A DNA stretch of 19,257 nucleotides from an uncultured Clostridia bacterium (lineage in GTDB: Bacteria > Bacillota > Clostridia > Oscillospirales > Ruminococcaceae): positions 1 to 19,257 of the forward strand of contig CANPZQ010000025.1 in the NCBI GenBank assembly GCA_947588775.1. The letters are read 5' to 3'. Position numbers and translations under genes: made by a program. Shown one piece after another: positions 8,102-15,953 of this stretch (position 1 is its first letter; every line of letters begins with the position of its first letter). A model generated the notes under the pieces. That model was given only the letters and a program-made list of their open reading frames with translations. It had not been told where the DNA came from and did no database searches.

Positions 8102-8145
8102 GTATATATCAATAGATAGATTTGTAATTTTATTTGGAGGAATGT

Positions 8146-8907
8146 ATGCTCAAAAAGAGAATTATCCCCTGCCTCGATGTGATGAACGGAAAAGTTACTA
8201 AGGGCGTTAATTTTTTGGGTAACAAGGAAATTGCTGACCCGGTCGAGCTTGCGGAATTTTATTCTGACGCAGGAGCGGACGAGCTTGTTTTTTATGACAT
8301 TGCGGCGTCTGTAGACGGAAGAAAATTATTTGTTGATATACTTAAGAAAGTTGCGCAAAAAGTTTTCATTCCGCTGACGGTCGGAGGTGGAATTTCAACA
8401 ATTGACGACTTCGACAGGGTTCTCAAATGCGGGGCAGATAAGGTCAGCGTGAACAGCGGCGCGATTGCCGATGAGGGACTTATCAGACAGGCTGCAAGCC
8501 GCTACGGAAGCCAGTGCGTGGTTATTTCGGCCGACATTAAAAGGCAGGGCGGCGAGTACAGGGTTTACAGCCACGGCGGGCGGATTGATACTGGCAAAAA
8601 TGCAATTGAGTGGATTAAATGCTGTGTTAACGAAGGTGCCGGTGAAGTTGTGTTGAATTCGATTGACACGGACGGGGTTAAGGGTGGTTTTGACATTCAG
8701 ATGCTTAACGATGTTTGCGGTACGGTCGATGTTCCGGTGGTCGCATCCGGAGGTGCCGGGTCGGCTGAGGATTTTGTTGAACTTTTTAAGAATGTACCGA
8801 ACGCCGATGCTGGATTGGCTGCTTCGATTTTCCACTATAAGGAAGTTTCGATAAATGAGTTGAAGAAATTGCTGCACAAGAACGGGATACCTGTGAGAAT
8901 GTGTTAA
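8146..8907 (+). CDS. hisF: Imidazole glycerol phosphate synthase, cyclase subunit
   Basis: HisF uses ammonia from HisH to turn PRFAR into imidazole-glycerol phosphate and AICAR; the AICAR returns to purine synthesis. From the ATG at 8146 the protein has 253 residues, normal for the family. The catalytic aspartates are Asp11 (RIIPCLDVMNGKVTKG) and Asp130 (CVVISADIKRQ). LTVGGGIS, NSIDTDGVKGGFD and PVVASGGAG complete the barrel motifs. The frame extends upstream to a TTG at 8134, but that codon overlaps the ribosome site GGAGG (8136-8140), so ATG 8146 is the start. A 44-base AT-rich gap follows hisA. Confidence 0.97.
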   Translation: MLKKRIIPCLDVMNGKVTKGVNFLGNKEIADPVELAEFYSDAGADELVFYDIAASVDGRKLFVDILKKVAQKVFIPLTVGGGISTIDDFDRVLKCGADKVSVNSGAIADEGLIRQAASRYGSQCVVISADIKRQGGEYRVYSHGGRIDTGKNAIEWIKCCVNEGAGEVVLNSIDTDGVKGGFDIQMLNDVCGTVDVPVVASGGAGSAEDFVELFKNVPNADAGLAASIFHYKEVSINELKKLLHKNGIPVRMC

Positions 8908-8919
8908 AGGAGAAGCTGT

Positions 8920-9567
8920 ATGACTATTGATGAGCTTAAATTTGATAAGGATGGGCTGATTCCGGCTATTATTTTTGATGAAAAGTCAGGTAACGTTCTT
9001 ACGCTTGCTTATATGAACCGAGAAAGTCTGGAGATTTCGATTGAGAAAAAGCTGACTTGTTTTTGGAGCAGGTCGAGGCAGGAGCTTTGGCTCAAGGGCG
9101 AAACAAGCGGGAATTACCAGCACATTCGTTCGATTACTGCTGATTGCGACGGGGATGCTTTGCTTATAAAGGTTGACAAGGACGGGCCGGCGTGCCATCT
9201 TGGGACGGATTCTTGCTTTACAAACGAAATTTTGAAAATTGATGAATCCTCGGAAAAATTTAGCGTTGATGGGTTATATAATTTGCTGTTGGAGAGGAAA
9301 GAAAAGCTGCCTGAAGGGTCGTACACAAGCTACCTTTTTGAAAAAGGTATTGACAAAATTTTAAAAAAAATCGGTGAGGAATGCACTGAGGTAGTTATTG
9401 CGGCGAAGGGCGGTGATAGGCGCGAAACTGTTTATGAAGTCGCGGATTTGATGTATCATGTGATGGTCGTGATGGTTGAGATGGGGATTTCTCCTGATGA
9501 AATTCGCGAGGAACTCGCGTCAAGGCACGTTATCGACCACAAGGTCAAGCAGGAGAAAATGGTATGA
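8920..9567 (+). CDS. hisI: Bifunctional phosphoribosyl-AMP cyclohydrolase / phosphoribosyl-ATP pyrophosphatase
   Basis: This fused HisI-HisE protein performs steps two and three of the pathway: pyrophosphate removal from phosphoribosyl-ATP (HisE) and opening of the adenine ring of phosphoribosyl-AMP (HisI). The 215 residues hold the cyclohydrolase first (about 1-105), with TLAYMNRESL, the FWSRSR block and zinc-binding cysteines Cys76, Cys92 and Cys99 (DCDGDA and GPACHLGTDSCF). The pyrophosphatase follows (about 115-205), with IGEECTEVVIAAK and EVADLMYHVMVVM, whose acidic residues bind magnesium. AAAGGAG at 8906-8912 lies 7 bases before the ATG. The stop overlaps the next ATG by 4 bases. Also named hisIE. 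Confidence 0.96.
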   Translation: MTIDELKFDKDGLIPAIIFDEKSGNVLTLAYMNRESLEISIEKKLTCFWSRSRQELWLKGETSGNYQHIRSITADCDGDALLIKVDKDGPACHLGTDSCFTNEILKIDESSEKFSVDGLYNLLLERKEKLPEGSYTSYLFEKGIDKILKKIGEECTEVVIAAKGGDRRETVYEVADLMYHVMVVMVEMGISPDEIREELASRHVIDHKVKQEKMV

Positions 9568-10298
9568 CGGACCTGCATGTCCACACAAATTTTTGCGATG
9601 GATTGACTAATCCTGAGATGTGCGTTAAGGCGGCTATTGAGTGTGGAGTTGAACGGCTCGGAATTGTCGCTCACTCGTATGTGCCTTTTGACAGCGCATG
9701 TATGCCGCTTGAAAGGTATCCGGAATTCGTTAAGGAAGTTGAAAGACTTAAAAATACATACACGGATAGAATTGATATATTATGTGGCATTGAACAGGAC
9801 CTCTGCTCCCCTGCCCCGACCGACGGGTTCGATTTTGCAATCGGATCGGTTCACTATATTAAACAGGGCGGCAGGTATTTTTCCGTTGACGAAACGCCGG
9901 AGATACTTAAGGAGTTGATTGATAAATTCTACGGCGGCGATTTCTATGCATGCGCCGAGGACTACTTTAAAAATGTTTCGCGGCTCGCCGAAATTAAGGT
10001 CGACATCGTCGGGCATTTTGATTTGATTAAGAAGTTTATGAAATATATACCGTTCGACGCTTCAGATTCAAGGTACAGAAACGCATGGAAAACCGCTGCT
10101 GACGCGCTTTTGGAACATGGCTGCGCGTTTGAAATTAACACCGGCGGGATTTCGCGCGGGTATATCGACAAGGCATATCCCTCTGACGAGATATTAGAAT
10201 ACATCAAAAATCGCGGCGGGAAGCTTGTGTTCGGAAGCGACGCGCATCGGCCCGAAAACATCGGCTTCGGGTGGGAAAAATATCAAAAATATTTATAA
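9564..10298 (+). CDS. hisJ: Histidinol-phosphatase, PHP family
   Basis: This metal-dependent PHP-domain phosphatase removes phosphate from histidinol phosphate before HisD acts. The 244 residues show the PHP metal ligands in order: His5 and His7 (DLHVHTNFCDG), His37 (GIVAHSY), Glu77 (CGIEQD), His97 (IGSVHY), His151 (DIVGHFD), then Asp225 and His228 (FGSDAHRPENIG). It starts within the hisIE stop (ATGA overlap), so it is co-transcribed and probably translationally coupled. Other PHP proteins (DNA polymerase X/III domains, RNA-degrading YciV types) share the fold, but the operon position and the lack of a phosphatase domain on HisB make histidinol-phosphatase much the best reading. Also called hisK in some genera. 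Confidence 0.92.
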   Translation: MTDLHVHTNFCDGLTNPEMCVKAAIECGVERLGIVAHSYVPFDSACMPLERYPEFVKEVERLKNTYTDRIDILCGIEQDLCSPAPTDGFDFAIGSVHYIKQGGRYFSVDETPEILKELIDKFYGGDFYACAEDYFKNVSRLAEIKVDIVGHFDLIKKFMKYIPFDASDSRYRNAWKTAADALLEHGCAFEINTGGISRGYIDKAYPSDEILEYIKNRGGKLVFGSDAHRPENIGFGWEKYQKYL

Positions 10299-10299
10299 A

Positions 10300-10337
10300 A
10301 ATTTCCGCCTGCTCGCGTGGAACAGGCGGAGTTTTTA
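10300..10337. terminator. Bidirectional intrinsic terminator between hisJ and GH95
   Basis: CCGCCTG (10305-10311) pairs perfectly with CAGGCGG (10323-10329) around an 11-base loop; T10304/A10330 adds one pair. On the plus strand the stem is followed by GTTTTT (10331-10336), ending the his transcript. On the minus strand it is followed by AAATTTTTAT-like sequence (complement of 10291-10304), ending the GH95 transcript. The T-run on the plus strand overlaps the GH95 stop codon (complement of 10335-10337), so the hairpin lies directly at the ends of both convergent units. Confidence 0.85.
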
Positions 10338-12602
10338 TGCCTCGATTGTGATTTTTGCGCCGGGAGCGCAGGTTATTTCGATAATTTTATCATTTATCCG
10401 TTTTGCGGTGCAGCAGTCGCCGAAAACCTTGTATTCATGCGGGTTTTCAAGCTTTATCGGTTTGTCGGTTGATGGCGTTAAAACTGCTTTTTTAAGCTTT
10501 CCGCCGTCCCATTCGACGCTTACCGTTACTCCGCCGCGGGCTTTCAGTCCCGAGGCTTTTCCGCTTTGCCACTTCGGAGGGAGCGCGGGCAGAAGCTTTA
10601 TCACGCCGCCCTGACTTTGCAAAATAGCCTCCGCGATTCCGGCCGCGCCGCCGAAGTTTCCGTCAATCTGAAATGGCGGGTGCATGTCGAAAAAGTTGGG
10701 GTATGTCGACCTTCCGAGAAGGGCTTCGACGTTCTCGCCGACCTTTTCGCCGTCGCGGAGCCGCGCCCACATGTTTATTATCCACGCGCGCGACCAGCCG
10801 GTGTGGCCGCCGCCGTTCGCAAGCCGCCGCTCGAGAGTTACGCGCGCCGCACCCATCAAGCCGGGCGTACGCTCGAACGAGAGCTGGTCGGACGGGTAGA
10901 GGCCCCAGAGGTGCGAGATGTGCCGATGGCCCGGCTCCGCCTCGTCGTAGTCCTCCGACCACTCCATTATCTGGCCGTGCTTGCCGACCGTCGGCTTCGG
11001 GAGCTTCGGGAGCATCGCGGAAATTTCGTCGCAGAGCCCGTCCCATTCGCCCAAAAGGTGGGAATATTCAAGGCAGCTCTCGAAAATTTCGCGGATTATC
11101 ATCGAATCCATCGTCGGGCCGACGCAGAGCGAACCGCTTTCGCCGGAGGGGTGAATATAGATGTTCTCGGGCGAGGTCGACGGGCCGGTTATGAGCCGGC
11201 CGTTTCGCTCGAAAAGATAGCCCGTGAAGAAGCGGCAGGCTTCCTTTAAAATGCCGATGTATTCGCGCAAAAACGCCTCGTCGCCGGTGAATTCGTAGTG
11301 GGTTTTTATGTGGGTGCATAGCCATGCCGCGCCCATCGGCCAAACCGTCGCGGGCATCCACATGTCCTGCGGCGCGCAGTCGCCGAATATGTCGGTGTTG
11401 TGATGGGCGCAAAAGCCCTCAAGGCCGTACATGTCCCGAGCGACCTTTTGTCCGTACGGGAGCATCGTTTTTAAATGCTCAAAGAGCGGCATCTCGCACT
11501 CGGCGAGGTCGCAGACGCACGCGGGCCAGTAGTTCATCTCGGCGTTTATGTTGATGGTGTACTTCGAGCCCCAAGCGGGGTTGTGGTCCTTGTTCCAGAT
11601 ACCCTGAAGATTCGCGGGGCGGGTTCCGGGGCGGGACGACGAAATCAGCAGATACCGCCCGAAATTGAAGTAAAGCTCCGCAAGCGCGGGGTCGTCGGGG
11701 TGGGTTTTAAGGCGTTCGTTTACGGGAAGGCTGTCGCTGCCGTCGCCGTCAAGCTTAAGCTCCACCCTGCCGTAGAGGGAGCGGTAGTCCTCGACATGGC
11801 GGGATTTGACCGCATCGAAGCCGAGGCCGGCGGCCGCGGAAAGCGCGTTTTCGCACCATTTGATTGGGTCGTCGCCGAAAAAGTCGCTGCGAATCGCGAT
11901 ATAAACGGTCATCTCGGTCGCGTCGAATACCTCCGCGCCGGTTTCGGAGCAGATTACGCAGCCGTCGCTTTCGCATGAAAGCATTACGCCGTAGCGGCAG
12001 CCGCCCTCCGGCTCCTTAACAGTGACGTATGGGCCGATTTCGCCGACGTCGAGGGAATATTCGGGGTTGTCGCGCTCGGATATGTCGATTTTGCAGCCGA
12101 AACGCGCTCCGTCGCTTTTTTGCCTCATTACGATAACCTTGTCGGGGAAGCTTGCGAAATATTCGCGGGAAATTTCGCTTCCGCCCGAAACAAAGCTTAC
12201 CCGGCAGACTGCGTTATCGAGGTCAAGCTCGCGGCGGTAGCCGGAATATTCCCCGAACGGGAAGGAAAACGCGACGTGGCCGCAGGTGTCGTAATAACGC
12301 TGCTGGTCGGGAATCGCGTAGAGGTCGGAGGCGCAGAGCTCCTCAGCCTCCTTTATTCTGCCCTCCAAAAGAAGCTCGCGGACGCGCCGCCAGCTGCCCT
12401 TGGCCTTGGGGTTTACCCTGTTTCTTCCGCCGGAACCGACCCAGACGGTGTCCTCGTTGAGCTGCATTATTTCGCGGGAAACCCCGCCGTAAACCATCGC
12501 GCCCATCGAGCCGTTTCCGATTGGCAGGGCCTCGTTCCAGCCGCCCTTAAACGCCTCCTCGCCCGTGGGCGCGGGCGAGGAAAGCATGATTTTGCCGCTC
12601 AT
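10335..12602 (-). CDS. Glycoside hydrolase family 95 (alpha-L-fucosidase or alpha-L-galactosidase)
   Basis: GH95 enzymes are inverting hydrolases that release terminal alpha-L-fucose or alpha-L-galactose. The N-terminal beta domain opens with NEALPIGNGSMGAMVYGGV and QLNEDTVW, classic for the family. The (alpha/alpha)6 domain has LQGIWNKDHNPAWGSKYTIN with the NxN pair (Asn351, Asn353 before EMNYWP), the likely acid Glu479 (GPSTSPENIY) and Asp647 (HPPFQIDGNFGGAAGIAEA). There is no signal peptide or membrane segment, so it acts in the cytoplasm. The ATG at 12602 overlaps the aldo/keto reductase stop as ATGA and gives 755 residues; the same frame allows an ATG at 12620 (761 residues), with no ribosome site at either. 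It is the last gene of the minus-strand unit. With GH3 and GH43 beside it, removal of L-galactose or L-fucose from hemicellulose side chains is plausible; the exact sugar cannot be told. Confidence 0.93.
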   Translation of the reverse strand: MSGKIMLSSPAPTGEEAFKGGWNEALPIGNGSMGAMVYGGVSREIMQLNEDTVWVGSGGRNRVNPKAKGSWRRVRELLLEGRIKEAEELCASDLYAIPDQQRYYDTCGHVAFSFPFGEYSGYRRELDLDNAVCRVSFVSGGSEISREYFASFPDKVIVMRQKSDGARFGCKIDISERDNPEYSLDVGEIGPYVTVKEPEGGCRYGVMLSCESDGCVICSETGAEVFDATEMTVYIAIRSDFFGDDPIKWCENALSAAAGLGFDAVKSRHVEDYRSLYGRVELKLDGDGSDSLPVNERLKTHPDDPALAELYFNFGRYLLISSSRPGTRPANLQGIWNKDHNPAWGSKYTININAEMNYWPACVCDLAECEMPLFEHLKTMLPYGQKVARDMYGLEGFCAHHNTDIFGDCAPQDMWMPATVWPMGAAWLCTHIKTHYEFTGDEAFLREYIGILKEACRFFTGYLFERNGRLITGPSTSPENIYIHPSGESGSLCVGPTMDSMIIREIFESCLEYSHLLGEWDGLCDEISAMLPKLPKPTVGKHGQIMEWSEDYDEAEPGHRHISHLWGLYPSDQLSFERTPGLMGAARVTLERRLANGGGHTGWSRAWIINMWARLRDGEKVGENVEALLGRSTYPNFFDMHPPFQIDGNFGGAAGIAEAILQSQGGVIKLLPALPPKWQSGKASGLKARGGVTVSVEWDGGKLKKAVLTPSTDKPIKLENPHEYKVFGDCCTAKRINDKIIEITCAPGAKITIEA

Positions 12603-13699
12603 GAGAGGTCGGCCGAGCATTCGGCCAGAAGCTTCGGGATTTCAAGGTGCTGAGGGCAGGCGTTTACGCACTGCTCGCAGCCGATGCAGCTGTCGGGAGA
12701 ACCCGAGGTCTTTATAAGCTCGGCAAATTTCTCCTTCGCCTCCCCTTTCTTGCGAAGGTCGCGTTTCATGTTGTTATAAAGCGCGAAAACTTCGGGAATG
12801 TTGATTGACATCGGGCAGCCGTCGGTGCAGTAGCGGCAGGCGGTGCAGGGAATCGCGAACTTGATTTCCTCGGCGGCCTTCTCCAAAACCGCTTTCTCGC
12901 CGTCGGTGAGCGGGACGAAGTTGTCCATATAGCTGAGGTTGTCCTCGACCTGCCAGAGCTCGGACATGCCGCTTAAAACAACCATTACGTTGGGCAGGGA
13001 GGCCGCGAAGCGAACCGCCCAGCTTGCGCAGGAGGCGTCGGGGTTATAGTCCTTCATCAGCTTTTCCGCTTTTTTAGGGGGATTTGCGAGGCTTCCGCCC
13101 TTGATGGGCTCCATAACGATGACGGGCTTGCCGTGGCGGGTCGCGACCTCGTAGCAGCGGCGCGCCTGAACTCCCGCGTCCTCCCAGTCGAGGTAGTTGA
13201 GCTGGAGCTGGACGAATTCAACGTCGGGCTGCTCGGTGAGCATCTGGTCGAGGCACTCCGGGCTGTCGTGGAAGGAAAAGCCCATGTGCCTGATTTTTCC
13301 GGCGTCGCGAAGCTCTCTTAGGTAGTCGAACGCGCCGACCTTTAAGGCGTGCTCATAGTTTCCGCGGCCCATCGCGTGGAGCCAGTAGTAGTCGAGATAG
13401 TCGACCCCGAGGCGTTCCATCGATTCCGCGAAAATTTTCTCCATTCCCGCGCGGTCGGGCTTGCCGAAGAGCGGGAGCTTTGTCGTAATCGTGTAGCTGT
13501 CGCGGGGATATTTCTTGACGACGCATTCGCGGAAAGCGACCTCGCTGAAGCCGCCGTGGTAGACGTAGGCGGTGTCGAAGTAGGTGCAGCCGTGCTCCAT
13601 GAACATGTCGACCATCGGCTGAACGAGGTCGAGGTTGATTTTCGAGAAGTCGCCGCCGATTGTCGGTAGGCGCATGAGTCCGAAGCCTAATTTTTTCAT
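12599..13699 (-). CDS. Aldo/keto reductase with C-terminal two-[4Fe-4S] ferredoxin domain
   Basis: The first ~265 residues form an aldo/keto reductase barrel with the tetrad Asp42 and Tyr47 (FDTAYVYHGG), Lys74 (ITTKLP) and His108 (WLHAM). The C terminus adds a bacterial ferredoxin-like domain with two four-Cys clusters: Cys285, 288, 291, 295 and Cys338, 341, 344, 348, each ending in CP as in 2[4Fe-4S] folds. This architecture is common in anaerobic Clostridia, but substrates are mostly unknown. AGGAGGAA (complement of 13704-13711) precedes the ATG. It lies 60 bases after the AlkD-like gene and overlaps GH95 by 4 bases. A role in reducing or oxidising a released sugar or aldehyde, with electrons moved by the clusters, is only an inference from context. 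Confidence 0.93.
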   Translation of the reverse strand: MKKLGFGLMRLPTIGGDFSKINLDLVQPMVDMFMEHGCTYFDTAYVYHGGFSEVAFRECVVKKYPRDSYTITTKLPLFGKPDRAGMEKIFAESMERLGVDYLDYYWLHAMGRGNYEHALKVGAFDYLRELRDAGKIRHMGFSFHDSPECLDQMLTEQPDVEFVQLQLNYLDWEDAGVQARRCYEVATRHGKPVIVMEPIKGGSLANPPKKAEKLMKDYNPDASCASWAVRFAASLPNVMVVLSGMSELWQVEDNLSYMDNFVPLTDGEKAVLEKAAEEIKFAIPCTACRYCTDGCPMSINIPEVFALYNNMKRDLRKKGEAKEKFAELIKTSGSPDSCIGCEQCVNACPQHLEIPKLLAECSADLS

Positions 13700-13759
13700 A
13701 ATGTTCCTCCTGTTTTGTCGGTGGTTTTTGGTTGCGGGTGATTTTTATCGGAGGGCGGT

Positions 13760-14455
13760 TTACCCTTTGATACGTTTTGTTTTGAGATATTCTTTTCGCG
13801 GCTGCGGGATTTGACGGCTTTCGCATGCCTTTTGGATAGCCTTATTATGAACCCACGCGCCGAGGCGGCAGCCGTCAATGAATAAAACTGCCGAATCCCA
13901 CTGCTTCGTAAGGGCGGTCGCGAAGTACCACGCGAGCATCATGTTGACGTAGTATTCGTCGGATTTGACCTGAGAGGCAAGCTCAAGGTATTCCGGCCTG
14001 AAATCGCCGCCGAGAAAATGCCGCATAAGCATTCCGAGGCCGAAGCGGACGGCGTAGGTATCCGAGGAAGTAAGCCATTCGCGGATTTTATTCAGCAACG
14101 CGGTCTTGTCCTTTGAAAAGCCGGCGGGGTTCAGCGCGTCGCAGACGGCCCAGTTGTCGACATACGGCAAAAACCGCTCGGTTTCGCGCATCGCTTCGCA
14201 GAAGCCGCGGATATTGCATAAAATCGCGGCGTGGAGCATGTTTTCGTCGTAGAAGCGGTGCGGAAGCCCATCGAGAAATTCGCGGCGGGTTTTTTCGTCG
14301 AGCGATTTTGCGAGCCGGCGGATTTCGGGAACCCTTACGCCTAAAACGCTGTCCGGGGGAACCGTCGGAATAAGCCCGCAATGAAATTCGCGGTATTTCG
14401 GGTCGGCGAGGGCGCGAAACCGTATTTCTATGGTATCTTTATCTTTAATTTTCAT
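13760..14455 (-). CDS. AlkD-like DNA alkylation repair protein (HEAT-like repeats)
   Basis: This 231-residue, all-helical protein matches the DNA alkylation repair family (AlkD-type HEAT-like repeats), which excises 3-methyl- and 7-methyl-purines without base flipping. VRVPEIRRLAK near residues 41-50 is typical. The positions equivalent to the catalytic Trp, Asp and Arg of Bacillus cereus AlkD appear to be Trp102 and Asp106 (VDNWAVCD, same four-residue spacing), Arg137 (YAVRFGL) and Trp176 (MLAWYFATAL); this is by-eye alignment. It has no signal peptide. The ATG at 14455 lies inside the end of the GH43 gene (11-base overlap) without a clear ribosome site, so it depends on GH43 translation. 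Its presence in a glycosidase operon is unexpected. Some family members lack glycosylase activity, so the function is probable rather than proven. Confidence 0.88.
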   Translation of the reverse strand: MKIKDKDTIEIRFRALADPKYREFHCGLIPTVPPDSVLGVRVPEIRRLAKSLDEKTRREFLDGLPHRFYDENMLHAAILCNIRGFCEAMRETERFLPYVDNWAVCDALNPAGFSKDKTALLNKIREWLTSSDTYAVRFGLGMLMRHFLGGDFRPEYLELASQVKSDEYYVNMMLAWYFATALTKQWDSAVLFIDGCRLGAWVHNKAIQKACESRQIPQPRKEYLKTKRIKG

Positions 14456-15920
14456 CGTTATAGCGAAAATCGGTGAATTTCGCGCTGCCGGCAGGGCTTT
14501 CCGAGGTCGAATAGCCGAAAAGGCCGAAGCGGCAGCCGGTGAAATGCCGAAGGTCGAAGGTCATCTTATGCTCGCCGCCGAGGCGTTTCCATTCGCCGTC
14601 CGAGAGGACGTAAAATTCCGCAAAGTCCCTGCCGGGGCCGAAGCTGTAGGAAATTTTAAGCCGCGCGGTTTCGCCGTCGATGGCCGTTTCGGCGGCGGTA
14701 TATTCCTCGCCGTCGTCGCGAAGCTTTAGTAAAACGCTCAGCTTTTCGCCGCGCCTTGCCATTCCGAGCGCGCCGTAGCGGTACTGCAACGCCGCGATTC
14801 CCGCAAAGCCGCCGTCCTTAAGCTTTGAGCCGTCGACCGTCACTTCTGCGGAGCACCCGGGCCAGAGCGCGCGCTGGGTAAGGGTATTTTTCGCGTATTC
14901 AAACGTCGGAGCCGGGAGCGCGTCGATTTCAAGTCCCCCGCAGAGCCGCCAGTGGGCGGGGTCGGGGTTGTGGTTGAATTCCCACGCGCCGTTTAAGGAG
15001 CTTTCGGAAAAACCGTCGCTCACATAAAGCGGCTTATAGGCGTATCCCGGGCGGGTGGAGGCGGTTTCAAGCCGCTTCGGGGTCTTTTGGAAAACCGGGA
15101 AGCCGCTTTCATCAAACTTCATCGGAACAAGGTTCGGGATTCGCCCTACGGCTCCCCTGTCGGCGAAGATTACGCCGTACCGGTCCCCGTCGGGGGCGTC
15201 GACGATTCCGCCTTGGGCAACGCCGGAGGTGTGCTCGAATTCCTCGGCGATTACATCGCCGCCGCGCCATTCGCCGTCTATCGAATCGGCGACAAAGCAA
15301 GCCTCGGCGCGAAGCCATCTGTCCGGGAGGGAGTGAATGAAGAACGCGTAATAGCGGCCGTTGATTTTGTAGAGGTGGCAGCCCTCATAGCCGAGCGGCG
15401 TCGGGCCGTCCTTGATTACAAGCTTATGAAGCCCGCCCTTTTTCGGCCCCGAGAGGTCAGGTTCAAGCTCGGTGAGCCAAATTTCTCGGTTTCCGTACAT
15501 TATGTACGCCTTATCGCCGTCAAAGAGCACCGATGAGTCGTGGTAAAAGCCCTCGATATAGCTCTTTTTCCAGGGGCCGCATATGTTCGTCGCGGTGTAG
15601 TGGTAGGTTTTTTTCGTGTCGTTCGCGATGAATATGACGTGGAAAACGCCGTTATGGTATCTTAGGCAGGGAGCCCACATTCCGCAGCCGTAGGCGTTTG
15701 CGCCGTCGAGGTTTTCGCGCGGGGTGTCCTCGAGCCTGTCGTAGACGTGGCAGCAAAATTCCCAGTTTATAAGGTCGTAGGAGCGCAGAATCACGCAGCC
15801 GGGCATGAAATACATCGTCGTGGAGCACATGTAGTAGGTATCCCCCACGCGGATAACGTCGGGGTCGGGATAGTCGAGGCGGGTCAGCGGGTTTTCGCCG
15901 AAAGCTTTCTTTTTATCCAT
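14445..15920 (-). CDS. Glycoside hydrolase family 43 with C-terminal beta-sandwich (xylosidase/arabinofuranosidase)
   Basis: GH43 enzymes invert beta-xylosidic or alpha-L-arabinofuranosidic bonds. The 491 residues have a five-bladed propeller (about 1-300) and a C-terminal concanavalin-like domain (about 310-490), as in beta-xylosidases of this family. By motif, the general base is Asp19 (RLDYPDPDVIRVGDTYYM), the pKa-tuning Asp is Asp128 (FYHDSSVLFD) and the acid is Glu179 (LGYEGCHLY). The N terminus (NPLTRLDYPDPDV, then a Met/Tyr-rich strand and ILRSYDLINWE) resembles the GH43 group acting on arabinoxylan. No signal peptide. GGTGA lies just upstream of the ATG on the minus strand, 33 bases after GH3. 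Xylosidase versus arabinofuranosidase cannot be settled from sequence reading. Confidence 0.93.
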   Translation of the reverse strand: MDKKKAFGENPLTRLDYPDPDVIRVGDTYYMCSTTMYFMPGCVILRSYDLINWEFCCHVYDRLEDTPRENLDGANAYGCGMWAPCLRYHNGVFHVIFIANDTKKTYHYTATNICGPWKKSYIEGFYHDSSVLFDGDKAYIMYGNREIWLTELEPDLSGPKKGGLHKLVIKDGPTPLGYEGCHLYKINGRYYAFFIHSLPDRWLRAEACFVADSIDGEWRGGDVIAEEFEHTSGVAQGGIVDAPDGDRYGVIFADRGAVGRIPNLVPMKFDESGFPVFQKTPKRLETASTRPGYAYKPLYVSDGFSESSLNGAWEFNHNPDPAHWRLCGGLEIDALPAPTFEYAKNTLTQRALWPGCSAEVTVDGSKLKDGGFAGIAALQYRYGALGMARRGEKLSVLLKLRDDGEEYTAAETAIDGETARLKISYSFGPGRDFAEFYVLSDGEWKRLGGEHKMTFDLRHFTGCRFGLFGYSTSESPAGSAKFTDFRYNDEN

Positions 15921-15953
15921 AATTTCACCATTTTTCTGGAGTAAAGTTAAAAT

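Noticed and set aside
10566..11978. Long plus-strand open frames (up to 227 and 167 codons) inside the GH95 region
   Set aside because: They lie opposite a clear GH95 gene with all family motifs, contain Arg/Ala/Val-rich low-information sequence and lack ribosome sites. GC-rich antisense frames stay open by chance.
13700..13759. Terminator or promoter between the AlkD-like gene and the aldo/keto reductase
   Set aside because: Only the ribosome site was found. There is no stem with a T-run and no paired hexamers, so the unit appears continuous.
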